NCBI GenBank assembly: GCA_006176705.1
Contig: QRFJ01002290.1
Span: 506,001 to 570,000, forward strand
Direction of reading: 5' to 3'
DNA length: 64,000 nucleotides
From: Cocos nucifera
Lineage: Eukaryota > Streptophyta > Magnoliopsida > Arecales > Arecaceae
A program made the position numbers and the translations under genes. The notes under the pieces were generated by a model that was not told the DNA's origin, did not search any database, and worked only from the letters and a program-made list of their open reading frames with translations. Of the stretch, positions 1-11,079 are shown one piece after another; position 1 is the first letter of the stretch; each line of letters opens with the position of its first letter.

Positions 1-2655
1 ACAATCGGTGGCCAAAATCCACTTTCTTCCATCCGAAATCCCATGCCATGGGTTAGTTAGAGTTTTGAATTGAGGCTTTAAGGCTTCTAAGAAACGATCT
101 AGGGTTCTTCATGAGGGTATTAGCGAGGGATTTAGGATTTTTAATAGAGGAGGGATGGGGCCTTGCCGGCGTATTACCCTCAAATACTTCTCCTTATGGC
201 ATGGATCGACTTGAAATAGGATTCCCTATTCTGGTCGATCTCGACTCTTTTTTTTTTCAAATAAAGTCAGCATTAGATGCCAGCTTCAATATTGATTTTC
301 ACAAAATGATTGTAATTTATATATAAATTATTAATTAATAATAGTTATTTGGCTTATTTATCATAAAAGTTCTATCTTTCTTAAATAAACTCCTAAGTTA
401 TGATGAAGTCCTTAGAATTATACTTAATTGATAAAGAAGGATTTATCAGATGGTTCTTAAATTTGTTTACAATCAAATGATAAGTAATTAATTAGGATGA
501 TAACTTATCGAGTGTAGATTGCTGTATGTCATATATATTGATTGTTCTCATAACCAAGTGGTGTAGAGATATTGGTATGACATACCGATAAGATATAGGA
601 GTATATTTGCACTGAATATGACCAATATAGCACTCTGCTATCAAAAGTAGCTAGCAAAGGCCAATGGATATAAGTGTTTCTTCGATCTGAGATTACCATG
701 GTGACTTACAAGCAACTTACTATACCTTGGTATCGGACTACTTGTATTTCTAATATAGTGATAGAAGATTTTTGGATGCAATCAAGTACTTATATAGTTG
801 GTGTGTGAGTCAAGATAGGATTGACCACTTCTGATTAACTTCAGAAGCGAATGCTTTTCTGTGTTTCAATTTAACAAAATCTAGGTCTGGATAATCCTTG
901 TGAGGAGTCATGGGATTTGCAAATTTTGAAATATAATATGGATGAACTATTTGAGTATTGACAGCTAACTCATAATCATCCTGAGCATTAAGGATCAAAG
1001 GGATAAATTATACAATAATCATAGGTCGGGATTCTAAGAATGTTGCTTTGCATACATTCAACCTATCCGGATGTGGGATACCTTTGCTAGATGGTCATTT
1101 TGATTGGTATAGAAATTGATTTCTATGCTACTGGCTTAGATTTGAACCTATGGAATCATACATAAAAATTTTTTTATTTGATTGAATGATTGATCAATGA
1201 TTAAGAATCGTTCAATGATCGAATCATCAGTATGATTGATGATCAATTAAGTGCAAGTATTGCAGGAGGATCTATTAGTAATTGGATTGCTAATTAGCTC
1301 AATTTGATTGAGCAATTAGGTTAAGATGAAGTCTAATTAAATTAGATTCAATTAAAATTAGTTTGAACTTGATTAGGTCAAGTTCAATTGATTTATGAGA
1401 TAAGCTAATTGTAAGAGAAAATAATTTCTTGTTGGATTAGAACTTGAGTGCACCTAATTTCTAATTGACTTAAAATTTAATTTAGATTTAAATATAATTT
1501 AATCTGATTTAATTAGACTCCTAGTTAGACTAGAATCATCCTTAATTAGGTTGCATTAATCCTAGTTCAATGAATTTTATAAATTAGATTTGACCTAGTC
1601 TAAATTGGAGAGTCCTAATTGGACTAGGACTTCTCCTCTTTCTTTACGCCATGCCCTCAACACCCCATGCCATATTTCCTCATTATTGGTGTGAGATTTC
1701 TCATGCCAATAAGAAGTCCCACGCCCCTTCCCTTAGTGGTTTTAGAAATAGGTTTGAATTGTTCAAACTTGGAAAGAGGTTTGACCTAGGACTCTATTTG
1801 ATAGAGTCTCAAGATTCTAAAACTCTCCTCTCTTTTGGAAATTAGTTCCAACGCCCACCTATTTTGTGTCTTTTTTTCTAAATATTTGTGTGCCTCCTAA
1901 TCTTTTCTAGCATAGAAAATTTGTTGCCAAAAGAATCTTGGAGGCATCCAAGAGTTGGATGCCATCAAGAGTCCTTCTTAGTCTAGGATTTGACCTAGTC
2001 TTCCTATCTTTGAGGGCGCCTCCTATTTAAATTGTTTTGGGCATGAGAAGAGGATGTACTCCATGCAAATTTTAAAGAGAAAAGGGGAGAGGGGCGTTGG
2101 TGGTTGGGTGCTCCAACATTATAGGCATGAAGGGCTTTATTAGGACATCAATGGTTGATATCCTGTTAAGACAAGAAGAAGAGAAGAAGGTCTTTTCTTA
2201 AGTTTTTTTGAGAGCTTTTTCTTGTCCATGTTTTGTGAGATTATTTCTTGAGAAAAATCAGAAAGAGAGGAAGGATATGAAAAAATACTTGAAAAGAGGG
2301 TCTCCCCTTGTCAAGACGTTTAGATCTATTTAGGACATCAATAGTTGATGTCCTGAAAGAGAAGATGGGTCTTCTCTTAATGATCTTTCTTCAAGCTTTT
2401 TCTTTTCTTCTTTTTGAGAGATCCAAGAGTTGGTCTTCTCCCTCAATCCTCCATCCATTTTTCATCTCTTGGGGGTCCAAGAGATCCAAAGAATATTTAG
2501 ATCGACTATTAGGAGGAATTCATAAGAAGCTAGTACTTCGAGTGGATCTTCATTCAACGAACCTCCGATCTACATAGCGATCTTATATGAATAACTTGTA
2601 GAGATCGGACATATTATGCAGCTCCAAGTAATAAGGATAAAAATGAATTTCAACA
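1..2655 (+). repeat. Probable LTR (3' part) of a decayed Ty1/copia element
   Basis: I see no gene here. The stretch is AT-rich and ends at about 2655 in TTTCAACA, the same kind of LTR end seen in the minus-strand copia at 22449. As in that element, a long leader follows and then copia gag/protease remnants. By analogy this is a long copia LTR whose left end is unclear or outside the window. No primer-binding site is clearly preserved after 2655. The first 420 bases could equally be unrelated intergenic DNA. Short open frames here show no recognisable domain. Confidence 0.35.
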
Positions 2656-5060
2656 ACAGTATTCTTTATCCATGCAAAGATAAGAGATTCGATCTTTTCT
2701 TGATCTAGGTATGATTTAGATTTTTCTAGATATGATATAGGATATTGATATGATCAATACCATCTTAATTTTATTTCAAATTTATTCATGCATCTTGACA
2801 TGTCATAGATCCTAGATGTAAGATTTAATGATTAGATCACATGCATATAATAGATTAATTAGATTAATCTATTTCTTTTATGATATGATCATGTTAGCAT
2901 TAAAATAAATTTAAAAATTATTTTTAAAGATCGTACATACTAATCATAAGGTTGTCATGTTATAAGGTTAATTTCTTACAATGAAAAGGTTGTACTAGTA
3001 TGTGCAGATCTAAAAAACTAAATTATGAATAAGTTAGATAAGATCTAAGTAGATTTATAATTCATTTTTTTAATTTTAAACCTAAAATAAATAGATATTT
3101 GATCTATTTTAGATTATTTAGATAAAATCTAAATAATATTAGAATTGCATATATTAATTATAAGATTGTCTTACTGTAAGGTCTATCCCTTACAGTGCAG
3201 AGGTTGTCCTAGTATGTGCTGAATAACCTAAATTATAAATAAGTTAGATGAGATCTAAGAAGATTTATGATTTACTTTTAGATTTTTAAATATAAAATTT
3301 AATGATTTATGATATGATTTTTGATTATTTAGATAAGATCTAAATAATGTGTTTCATGTCTAGATCTAAATCCTTTTATTATATATGCTTGATATGTAGT
3401 TTTTAAGTTTGAATCTAGAATATATATGTATGACATATATGCTTTGTAGAATTTAAATTAAAAACTTATTTTCTACAAAATCCTAGATTCAAAATTCTAG
3501 GACATGATCTAAACATTGAAACAATTTAGATTTAAAATCATAAATTAAATTTGATTCAATTTAAATTATTTATAATTTAAAAATATTTCAAATGATCAAA
3601 TCATAATGTAGTTCTGAGGTCCTGAAACCAAATCCATCAGCTTTGAATTTAATTAAGAATTAAATGATTTTTTAAAATCTAGGTTAATGATTTAAAGATC
3701 TTAATATAATTTCATAAAACATGGGTTAAAGGATTAATGGATTAGCTTTGATTAGGTCATTAACTGAGTTAGACCTAGGATTAGATCAAATATGGACTAA
3801 GTTAAGAAATTAATCAAACCTAATTAATAGTTAATTAGAATTAGATCATTCTTTTTTATAGATTAATTTAATAGTTGTAGTTGATCATAGTTCATACATC
3901 TAACAAATGGATCTGGTCGTGGCTTAGTAGTCGAGCCCGAGTCTTTAGGCAGGCCAAATCAAAACTAATAAATCGATTGGTGTCTAAGATAAGTCTGATA
4001 TTTTTAGATTGATGGTCTTTAATTGGTAGCCCACTTATCTGGCCATTTCTGATGATGTTTAAGGCAAGCTTTGGCAGACCCTCCCACTGATCTCACTTGT
4101 CTGGCCAATGTGGTTAATCAGCTTTTGATTAGGTTGCTTATTAATTCATGCTAATCCATGTCACATAGGTATATCAGTAAGATTGATTTTATTCAATGAG
4201 AGTGATCTAGGTGTCTATGGACTGAAATTGATCCTAGTCCTCATTAATGACTTGAGAAGTCAGTAAAAAATTTGACTCGATAAAGTCAGTGGAAGCAATT
4301 TGGTCCATGTCTTCTCTATCCTTAAATTATAAAGTTTTAGAGATAACTAAGTCATAGCCTGCCATTAAGGTGGATGGTAATGGGTCCAATAGTCTAGATG
4401 GATATTGAAGATACCTTACGTCTGATGTTTATCGATATATTGAAATTATCATTCATCATATGATGATTAAGTCGCACTCTCTAAATAGCAATCATATTAG
4501 CCAAAGCTTCTCTCGGATCTGGTTATCATTCGTTTGATGTACCAAACTCTATCATATTAATGATTGGACCTAACCAGACCTTTTCAGTGAAAGCATAACC
4601 TACTGATTAGGAGCCTGGAGCAAAACCTAATTACTAAAAATTATTTGAAAAAATAGTTGGTTGGGAACCTACGTATAGATTCACACAAGTTAGCCAGAGC
4701 TTTTCTCGAGCCCGTATGTAGTGTATATGAATTCTAGTACCTATTAGAAAATTAAAGTAATTTTTTGAATTGGAGGAAGAGGCTACCAATTTGTATAAAA
4801 TAGTAAAAGAATCTTTAGACTAAAGTCCAAGTCTTTAAGCTTAAAATAATTCATATATAATAGGTCTTTATTCTCTTTTCTTTCTAGATTAAGGCTAAAC
4901 CCTAATTGCTCCGTTCACTATTAGATAATGATGTACTTATGGGACATAACTTCGATAATGAGTAGAGAAAGTTGAATTTAGTTCAACAGTACGAAGGTGT
5001 TCGTGTTGGAGCTTATAGGCTAAATCAAAAAATAAGTCTAAGACTGACCCAAATCAAACA
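2656..5060 (+). other. Leader / untranslated region of the copia relic
   Basis: This is about 2.4 kb of AT-rich DNA without a convincing gene, between the putative LTR end and the first recognisable copia coding remnant. The minus-strand copia at 20544-22437 has a leader of similar length and style, with related phrases in the same order, so I read this as the leader plus lost gag. It contains the 210-bp tandem duplication listed separately. Most of gag is missing or unrecognisable. Confidence 0.35.
2930..3350 (+). repeat. Two-copy tandem duplication, about 210 bp
   Basis: Copy 1 runs about 2930-3143 and copy 2 about 3144-3350. Both carry the same ordered landmarks: a CTTACA tract, AGGTTGT, CTAGTATGTGC, AATAAGTTAGAT (starting at 3028 and 3238, so 210 apart) and TTATTTAGATAA with GATCTAAATAAT. 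The copies differ by many substitutions, so the duplication is old. Confidence 0.7.
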
Positions 5061-5490
5061 AAATACTTCTACCATTAGAAGCAGGGTCATAGGAAGAAGA
5101 ATTATCCTCAATATCTTGCTTCCATTGATCCCAACAAGCTGACTAAGAGAAATGAGCAATGAGTTACTTATCAAAGATATTATATGATAATATCTTGAAA
5201 TTTCTCTATTTAAGATTCTACCATTTGGGTATTAGATACTGATAGTCTTATGTAATTTATTGCAAGAACTTTAGATAAATAAAAAGTTTGAAAATAGTGA
5301 GAGATTCTTGGACGTTGGGAATGAAAATCTTATTCTAGTCCTAGTTTTAGAAATTATCGAGCTAATTTTTAAAATAAATATTGTTATTTAGAGTGACTGT
5401 CACTATTATCCATCGTTTATAATAAATATGATCTCTCTTGGCCTTTTAGCCAAAGATGATCATCATTTATCAATAAAGAAAGATTATTAT
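5060..5490 (+). pseudogene. Ty1/copia gag C-terminus and aspartic protease remnant
   Basis: Translation shows a decayed zinc-knuckle tail (GH-KKNYPQYLAS, around 5085-5135) followed by the copia protease core WVLDTDS near 5227-5247. In a healthy element this core is WVLDSG with the catalytic Asp. Downstream are the hydrophobic stretch around RFLDVGN and the segment ending MISLGLLAKD. Stops and frame changes are frequent. The reading is cut at 5490 by Gypsy-1 and resumes after 14188 in the GAG-pre-integrase domain, so both pieces are one element. It is not functional. Confidence 0.75.
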
Positions 5491-5495
5491 GATAT
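5491..5495. repeat. Target-site duplication GATAT, left copy
   Basis: GATAT directly precedes the TG of the 5' LTR and recurs exactly at 14184-14188 after the final CA of the 3' LTR. Five bases is the usual duplication size for Ty3/gypsy integrase. Confidence 0.93.
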
Positions 5496-5589
5496 TGTTA
5501 GGGATAAACTCCACTCCTGCCGAAATCCAGTTCGATGCCCAGCCTAACGCAACCAATAGCCACGGAAGAGCCTCAGCGGTCGAGCTCCT

Positions 5590-5985
5590 TCAGACTTCCA
5601 ACGGCCGGGCCTTAGCCGAACTCCTTCAACTGGTCGAACTCCTCAGCGATCGAGCTCCAGTCGAACTCCCACGAGTCGAACTCCTTCCGAGCTCCCCCTT
5701 CGGCCAAACTCCTCAGCAGTTGCGCCCCGACCGAGCTCCTCAGTGGCCGAGCTCCAGTCGAACTTCCACAGGAGTCGAACTCCTTCTGAGCCCCCCTTCG
5801 GTCGAACTCCTCAGCGGTTGCGTCCTGGCCGAACTCCTCAGCGGTCGAGCTCCAGTCGGACTCCCACAGGAGCCGAACACCTTTCGAGCTCCTCCTTCGG
5901 CCGAACTCCTCAGCGATTGCGCTCCGATCGAGCTCCTCAGTGGCCGAGCTCCAGTCGGACTCCCACAGGAGTTCGAACTCCTTTG
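5590..5985 (+). repeat. Minisatellite inside the 5' LTR (U3)
   Basis: Degenerate tandem units of roughly 35-50 bp alternate CGAACTCCT, CAGCGGT and GAGCTCCAGTCGGACTCCC. The same array is at 13205-13615 in the other LTR. A longer reverse-complement version lies in the LTRs of Gypsy-3 (54780-55500 and 62040-62710). Confidence 0.85.
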
Positions 5986-6305
5986 AAATTGGTATATGCC
6001 TGAGTCCACCAACCAACGCCTGCTTCCTCAAGCTACGACTGTCGGACCTCAGTGGTATGGCCGCCACTACCAGTCTGGCGGCACCTTTCCCTCCGTAACA
6101 AGCTCCATGCGGTCTGCGATCGGACGACATGGCCACCACTATTGACGATGCCACTCTCTCCGTTACCAGCCTCATGCGACCCACAACCTGCCAGCATGAC
6201 TGTCACTATTCACCTGACGACGCCTTTCTCTCCGTACCGAACTCCATGCGGCCTCGATAGCTCGCAACCAGGCGGTACGGCCATCACCATCAATCAAGCT
6301 CCGCC

Positions 6306-6311
6306 TATAAA
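6306..6311 (+). promoter_or_regulatory. TATA box of the 5' LTR promoter
   Basis: TATAAA within CCTATAAACAG, about 240 bp before the LTR end. It is conserved at 13938-13943 in the 3' LTR and, on the other strand, in both Gypsy-3 LTRs. The position fits a U3/R promoter. It is not tested. Confidence 0.6.
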
Positions 6312-6547
6312 CAGAATCCTCCAGATATGCTATCTCTAAGCTCCCCTCTTCTTCTCTAAACTCTGCCAAACCCATTCCAGAGCACTCCATATCTGTTGGC
6401 CCAAGCTGACTTGATCGTTGGAGGATCCTGCCGGAGCCACCCCCACCGGCTCCGGACGGAACTTCGTTTTGCAGGTCCCCGACGTCGACCTCGTCGACCT
6501 CTACTCTAGCTGATTTCGATGACGACCAGATTCCGCATCAACAGATT

Positions 6548-6560
6548 TGGCGCTGGAGGA
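6548..6560 (+). other. Primer-binding site of Gypsy-1
   Basis: TGGCGCTGGAGGA begins four bases after the LTR end, and its TGG pairs with the CCA end of a tRNA. Gypsy-3 has the related TGACGCTAGAGGAAG at the matching place. I do not assign the tRNA. Confidence 0.65.
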
Positions 6561-6677
6561 TGAACACGCCTCGGTTCTTGAGGTGTTCTTGAGGCCCCCT
6601 TGTTCTTAAAGGAGTGCTCGACAACGGTCTCCCTCTAGAGATCTCCCTTCTTCTCTAGAGTCCTTTCTCGAGAAAAA

Positions 6678-8132
6678 ATGACCCCCAGGAAAGCTTCGAC
6701 CCGACGATCGGCGACCTCCATGGCCCGATCCCGTTCAGATCTTTCCGCTCCCGTTCCAGCTCGGGTGGCCCAGGTTTCATCTGTGACTGCGGTGGATGTG
6801 GAGCAGTTCAACCTGCTCGTCCAATAGGTTCGTGGCCTCACGGAGGCGGTGCAGGCCATGCACCGACAGGCCCCGACACCAGCTCAACCGGCACGGAACT
6901 CTCCAGAGCCGTGTGGTCCGATCCAGGAATGGCCGACTTAGGCTATCCGACCTCCGATCCCCGAAAGGGAGAGGCAAAGGAGGGAGAGCCCCTGCTCGGA
7001 CCATGGCTCGACCCCGGGGGAAATCTCACACCTATTCTACCAGAAAACTTTGGAGATCAAAGACTGTGAAGATCTCTTAGATCAAAGGCTCTTAGAAATG
7101 AGCCGACGAATCAAAAAACTTCGTCACACTCCCTCCTCACGTGGTAATGACATTTGCACTGATCCTTCCTTTTCGTAGAAAATTATGTAGGAATTGGTCC
7201 CGCCGAACTTCAAGCTCCCGCAACTCGAGAGTTACGATGGGATCACCAATCCGATCGACAATCTGAAAGTCTTCTGGATGATGATGTTGCTCCACGACGC
7301 GCCAGACGCCATTTTATGCCGGGCTTTCCCCTCTACCCTTAAGGGAGCTGCCAGGAATTGGTACTCGGCGCTTAAGCCGAGTACCATCTTATCGTTTGAC
7401 CAGATGAGCCAACAGTTCGTGGCCCACTTCATCAGTAGTCGGCGTCTGCACCAAGGTTCGGATTTCTTAATGGCCGTTAGGTAGAAAGAAGGGGAACCCA
7501 TCCGGGCTTATGTCACCCAGTTTAATACTGCCGCATTGAAGGTCCGAAATCTGGACCAATCAGTCGCCATGGCCGCCCTCAAGAGCGGCCTTCAGAAGAA
7601 TAACTTACTGTTCTCCCTGGAAAAGAAGTATCCCAGGGATTTTGCTGACATACTAGCTCGGGCCGAAAGTTATGCCCGGATAGAGGAGGCCTTCAAGGCT
7701 AAGGACGATGAAGCCAGCGGCAAGCGGCGAATCGGTGGGCCAGGCAGGCCCACCGAAGAAAGAAAGCAAAATGAAGCTCGATCACGTTCCCGGACTCCTG
7801 GTCGCAGGCGAGTCCGAACTCCCCCTCGAGCTCGGAGGCAGGGAAGCCCCGACGGAAGAGCACGCCGAGGTTCTCCCCAGCGCCGAAGTTTTCTCCGACG
7901 ATGATTTCACAACTATACCCCCTTTAATGGCCCAAAGACCCAAGTGCTGATGGAGATCAGGAAACAACTTTCAAGATCGGAGAGAATGCGTTCCCATCCC
8001 AGCAAGCGCAATCCCAATAAGTTCTGCCTTTACCATCATGACCACGGTCATGATACTGAGTGCATCCAACTCCAGGACAAGATCGAAGAGCTCGTCAGAC
8101 GAGGTAGACTTGGCCGATTCCTGCGGAGATGA
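6678..8132 (+). pseudogene. Gypsy-1 gag (capsid/nucleocapsid), stop-riddled
   Basis: Gag packages the element RNA. One reading frame runs from the ATG at 6678 to about 8132 and stays in phase throughout. The capsid (retrotransposon gag) domain lies around 7191-7700, with the typical start PPNFKLPQLESYDG and the core AARNWYSALKP. An Arg/Ser-rich linker follows (7770-7905), then the zinc-knuckle-like segment CLYHHDHGHDTEC near 8028-8066. In-frame stops occur at about 6826, 6937, 7176, 7188, 7482, 7902 and 8130. At 7482 and 7902 Gypsy-3 still has Gln and Arg, which shows CAG-to-TAG and CGA-to-TGA changes. The leader 6561-6677 is short and ordinary. Confidence 0.88.
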
Positions 8133-8270
8133 CCTAAAGAGCGGGAAGATCGGCTGAGGGCGTTACCGCCAAGTGGAGGAGGCCAGCAAGAAAATCGGCC
8201 GCCTCTCGGTGTCATCAACACTATCTCTAGAGGACTTCAACAAGGAGAGGCCAGCGGATCTGAGGGATCG

Positions 8271-8760
8271 GTGAAGAGGCGGAGGACCATGGAACCCGTG
8301 ACCTTTACCGAGGCAGACGGCCATGGGATCCAATTTTCGCACAATGACGTGGTTGTAATCTCTTTGAACATTGCTGACTACGATGTATGCCGCATTTTAA
8401 TGGATAATGGAAGCTCGGCCGACGTATTATTTTACGATGCCTTCTCGAAAATGTCCCTATCTGATGACCGCTTGGGGCCTATGAATTCCCCACTGGTAGA
8501 ATTCGCTGGCAACGCCGTACCGATCGAAGGCATAATAACTTTGGCTATGACGGCAGGGCAACATCCGAAACGGGCCAAAGCGCAGGTCGATTTCCTAGTC
8601 GTGAGGACTCCATCCGCCTATAATGCGATTCTTGGCCAACCTGGTCTGAATGCACTTCGGACGGTGGTGTCAAACTATTATTTGAAGATGAAGTTTCCGA
8701 CGAGTCGTGGGATCGAAGAGGTCAGGGGAGATCTGGCTCTGGCGAGGTACTGCTACTCAA
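8271..8760 (+). pseudogene. Gypsy-1 aspartic protease domain
   Basis: The protease cleaves the Gag-Pol polyprotein. It is in the same phase as gag, so Gag and Pol form one polyprotein. The active-site region ILMDNGSSADVLFYDAF lies at about 8394-8444. It carries D-N-G-S-S where most retropepsins have D-T-G; similar variants are usual in this gypsy lineage. The flap and C-terminal part include PSAYNAILGQPGLNALR (about 8610-8660), a well conserved stretch. No frameshift lies inside this domain. Confidence 0.85.
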
Positions 8761-8919
8761 TCGCCCTGCATAAGGAAGAACGGCCCGACTTTTATCTTGT
8801 TGACGGACTGGATGTCTGCGACGACCTCACTGAGGAGCGGAGCGAGCCTATGGAGGACCTCATCTCTGTGCCCTTAAATGATGGAAACTCGGAGCACGCG
8901 GTGCAGATTGGCTCCAACT

Positions 8920-9860
8920 TGGCAGACAAAGTTTGGGAGCAGCTCGTCGCCTTCCTCAAAAGAAACGCGGACGTCTTCGCCTGGACCCCAATGGACATGC
9001 TGGGGATTGACGCCGAGGTCATGAAACATCGGCTGGCCATTAATCCAAGGCACTGGCCGATAAGAGAAAAGATGCGCCACCACACTTCGGAGAGGCAGAA
9101 AGCAATCATCGAAGAAGTAGACAAGCTCCTCAAAGCCGGAGTCATCTGGGAGGTTAATTATCCGACCTGGATCTCGAACGTGGTCCTCGTTAAGAAGGCG
9201 AATAACAAGTGGAGGATGTGCGTTGACTTCAAGAAGTTGAACAAGGCCTGCCCGAAAGATAGCTACCCCTGCCCAGGATCGATCAGCTGGTGGACGCGAC
9301 CTCGGGCCATGAGCTCCTCACCTTCATGGACGCTTTTTCTGGTTATAACTAGATACGGATGGCGCCCGAGGACGAAGAGAAGACCACCTTCGTTACTGAC
9401 CGTGGTCTTTATTGTTACAGGATCATGCCATTTGGACTCAAAAATACAGGGGCAACATACCAGCATTTGGTTAATAAGATCTTCAAGGAGCAGATCGACC
9501 GCAACATGGAGGTGTACGTGGATGATATGCTCGTCAAAAGCCAAACTTCGACAGACCACCTCGTCGACCTTAAAGAGACCTTCGGTGCACTTAGGAAGCA
9601 CAAGATGAAGCTGAATCCGACCAAGTGCGCCTTTGGTGTGACCTCCGAAAAATTTCTGAGGTTCATGGTGTCGAGACGTAGAATCAAAGCAAATTTCGAG
9701 AAAATTCGAGCCATTCGAAAGATGACTGCTTTGAAGACGATCAAAGAAGTTCAGTGCCTGACCAAGAAGGTGGCGTCTCTAAATCATTTCATCTCAAGGT
9801 CGGCCGAACGATGCATGCCCTTCTTCCAAGATCTCAGGCGACCAAAGGACTTCTACTAGA
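8920..9860 (+). pseudogene. Gypsy-1 reverse transcriptase, frameshifted
   Basis: This copies element RNA into DNA. It opens with NADVFAWTPMDMLGID (about 8970) and runs through EEVDKLLKAGVI, VVLVKKANNKWRMCVDFKKLNKACPKD and, after a one-base loss near 9271, FMDAFSGYN, MPFGLKNTGATYQ and the catalytic YVDD at 9515-9526. The FSGYN-stop at about 9349-9351 replaces the conserved Gln of GYNQI. Another CAG-to-TAG stop is at 9857. All palm and finger motifs are recognisable, but the frameshift and stops prevent a full product. Confidence 0.9.
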
Positions 9861-10380
9861 TGGCGGAGTGCCAACAGGCATTCAAGGAGCTTAAAAACTA
9901 CCTCGGCTCACCCCCACTGTTGGCAAAGCTCGAATCCGGAGAAGAATTGCTCCTGTATCTAGCTGTCTCCTCAGTGGCCCTGGCGGTAGTCCCGGTCAAG
10001 GAAGAAGCAAAGACACAGCGACCGATCTACTACGTGAGCCGGATCCTGAGGGATGCGGAGATCAGGTACTCTAAGTTAGAAAAACTAACTCTCTTCTAAT
10101 TGCTGCCAGAAGGCTCCAACCTTACTTTCAGGAGCACACTGTAATGATCCTCATGGACCAATCAATAAAAGCAGTCCTTCACTGAGCGGACGCTTCCGGA
10201 AGAATCACGAAATAGGCAATCGAGTTCACAGAGTTCAACATCAACTACCGGCTCAGGCCATCGATCAAGATCCAGATACTGGCAGATTTTGTGCTAGAAT
10301 GCACCATTCCAGTCGAAGCCGAGCTTGAACAGAGCAAGACCGGCACCAAAGCGAGACTGAGCTTGGACAAAGCCAAACTA
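9860..10380 (+). pseudogene. Gypsy-1 RNase H domain linked to RT
   Basis: This is the first RNase H following RT. It reads AECQQAFKELKNYLGSPPLL, then YLAVSSVALAVVPV and RPIYYVSRIL, with EIRYSKLEK near 10055-10085. A frameshift near 10095 moves the reading to the next phase, where MILMDQSIKAVLH and ILADFVLE follow. Stops at about 10183 and 10216 fit CGA-to-TGA and TGG-to-TAG decay. In Tat-type elements this domain is usually degenerate and the second RNase H downstream does the work; that is family knowledge. Confidence 0.8.
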
Positions 10381-10386
10381 TCGTAG

Positions 10387-10880
10387 TTGAACCTCCCCGA
10401 GGAAAGCGCCGACCTCCTCGAAGGCTCTTGGGCTTTGCACGTGGATGGTTCGTCCAACTTTACCAGAGCTAGTGTGGGGTTGGTCTTGGTCAGCCCCGAA
10501 GGAGTCGTCGCCGAGTACGCGTTACGCTTCGAATTCCCTACGACCAATAATGGGGCCGAATATGAAGCGCTAATCGTCAGATTAAAGATGAAAAGAGAAT
10601 TAAAAGTAGATTGACTTCAAGTCTACAACGATTCCCAGCTGGTGGTCGGTCAAGTTAGCGGTAGCTACGAAGCGTGGGAGGAAAGCATGGTGAGATACCT
10701 TGGAAAAGTGAGGAATTTGACCCCGATCTTCGATAGTTTCGGCATTCAGCATATTCCGAGGGCAGAAAATACAAGAGCCGATCTTCTCTCCAAGTTGGCC
10801 ACTTCAGCCCCGATCGAACTACCCAAAGAAGTATTTTTGGAGACTTTGAAATGCCCAACCACAGAGGAATCTCAGGCCGT
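10387..10880 (+). pseudogene. Gypsy-1 additional (archaeal-type) RNase H
   Basis: This second RNase H lies between the RT-linked one and integrase. Its carboxylate motifs are visible: LHVDGSSN (Asp, about 10435), GAEYEALI (Glu, about 10555), YNDSQLVVGQ (Asp, about 10625) and ENTRADLLSKLA (Asp, about 10770). An extra RNase H of this kind is a known hallmark of plant Tat-lineage gypsy elements and supports that placement. One stop (about 10612) sits where RLQVYND is expected and fits CGA-to-TGA. Confidence 0.82.
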
Positions 10881-11079
10881 CCTGCAAACAGAATTCGAGC
10901 CCAGCTGGATCGATCCGTTGGTCGCCTACCTTAAAGAGGGGGTCCTTCCTCACAACCGAAAAGAAGCTCGGAAGCTCAGGAATCAGACCTCCCGCTATGT
11001 TTTATATGAAGGCAGATTGTATAAGAGGTTGTACTCCCTCCCACTGCTAAGATGTCTTCGACCTTTAGAGGCCGACCTC

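Larger units (their letters stand above)
5496..6543 (+). repeat. 5' LTR of Gypsy-1
   Basis: 1,048 bp, starting TGTTAGGGATAAACTCC and ending CCGCATCAACA, and paired with 13126-14183. It is much more GC-rich than its surroundings. Its first third is a minisatellite built on phrases such as CGAACTCCT and GAGCTCCAGTCG. Long open frames in this LTR on both strands come from that repeat and are not genes. Confidence 0.93.

Noticed and set aside
810..2577. Short frames of 60-90 codons (810-998, 1651-1845, 2308-2577)
   Set aside because: No domain or conserved phrase; they sit in what looks like an LTR and match chance expectation.
5489..6184. Overlapping open frames of 90-190 codons on both strands
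   Set aside because: They translate the GC-rich LTR minisatellite; composition is repetitive, and the same frames recur in the other LTR.
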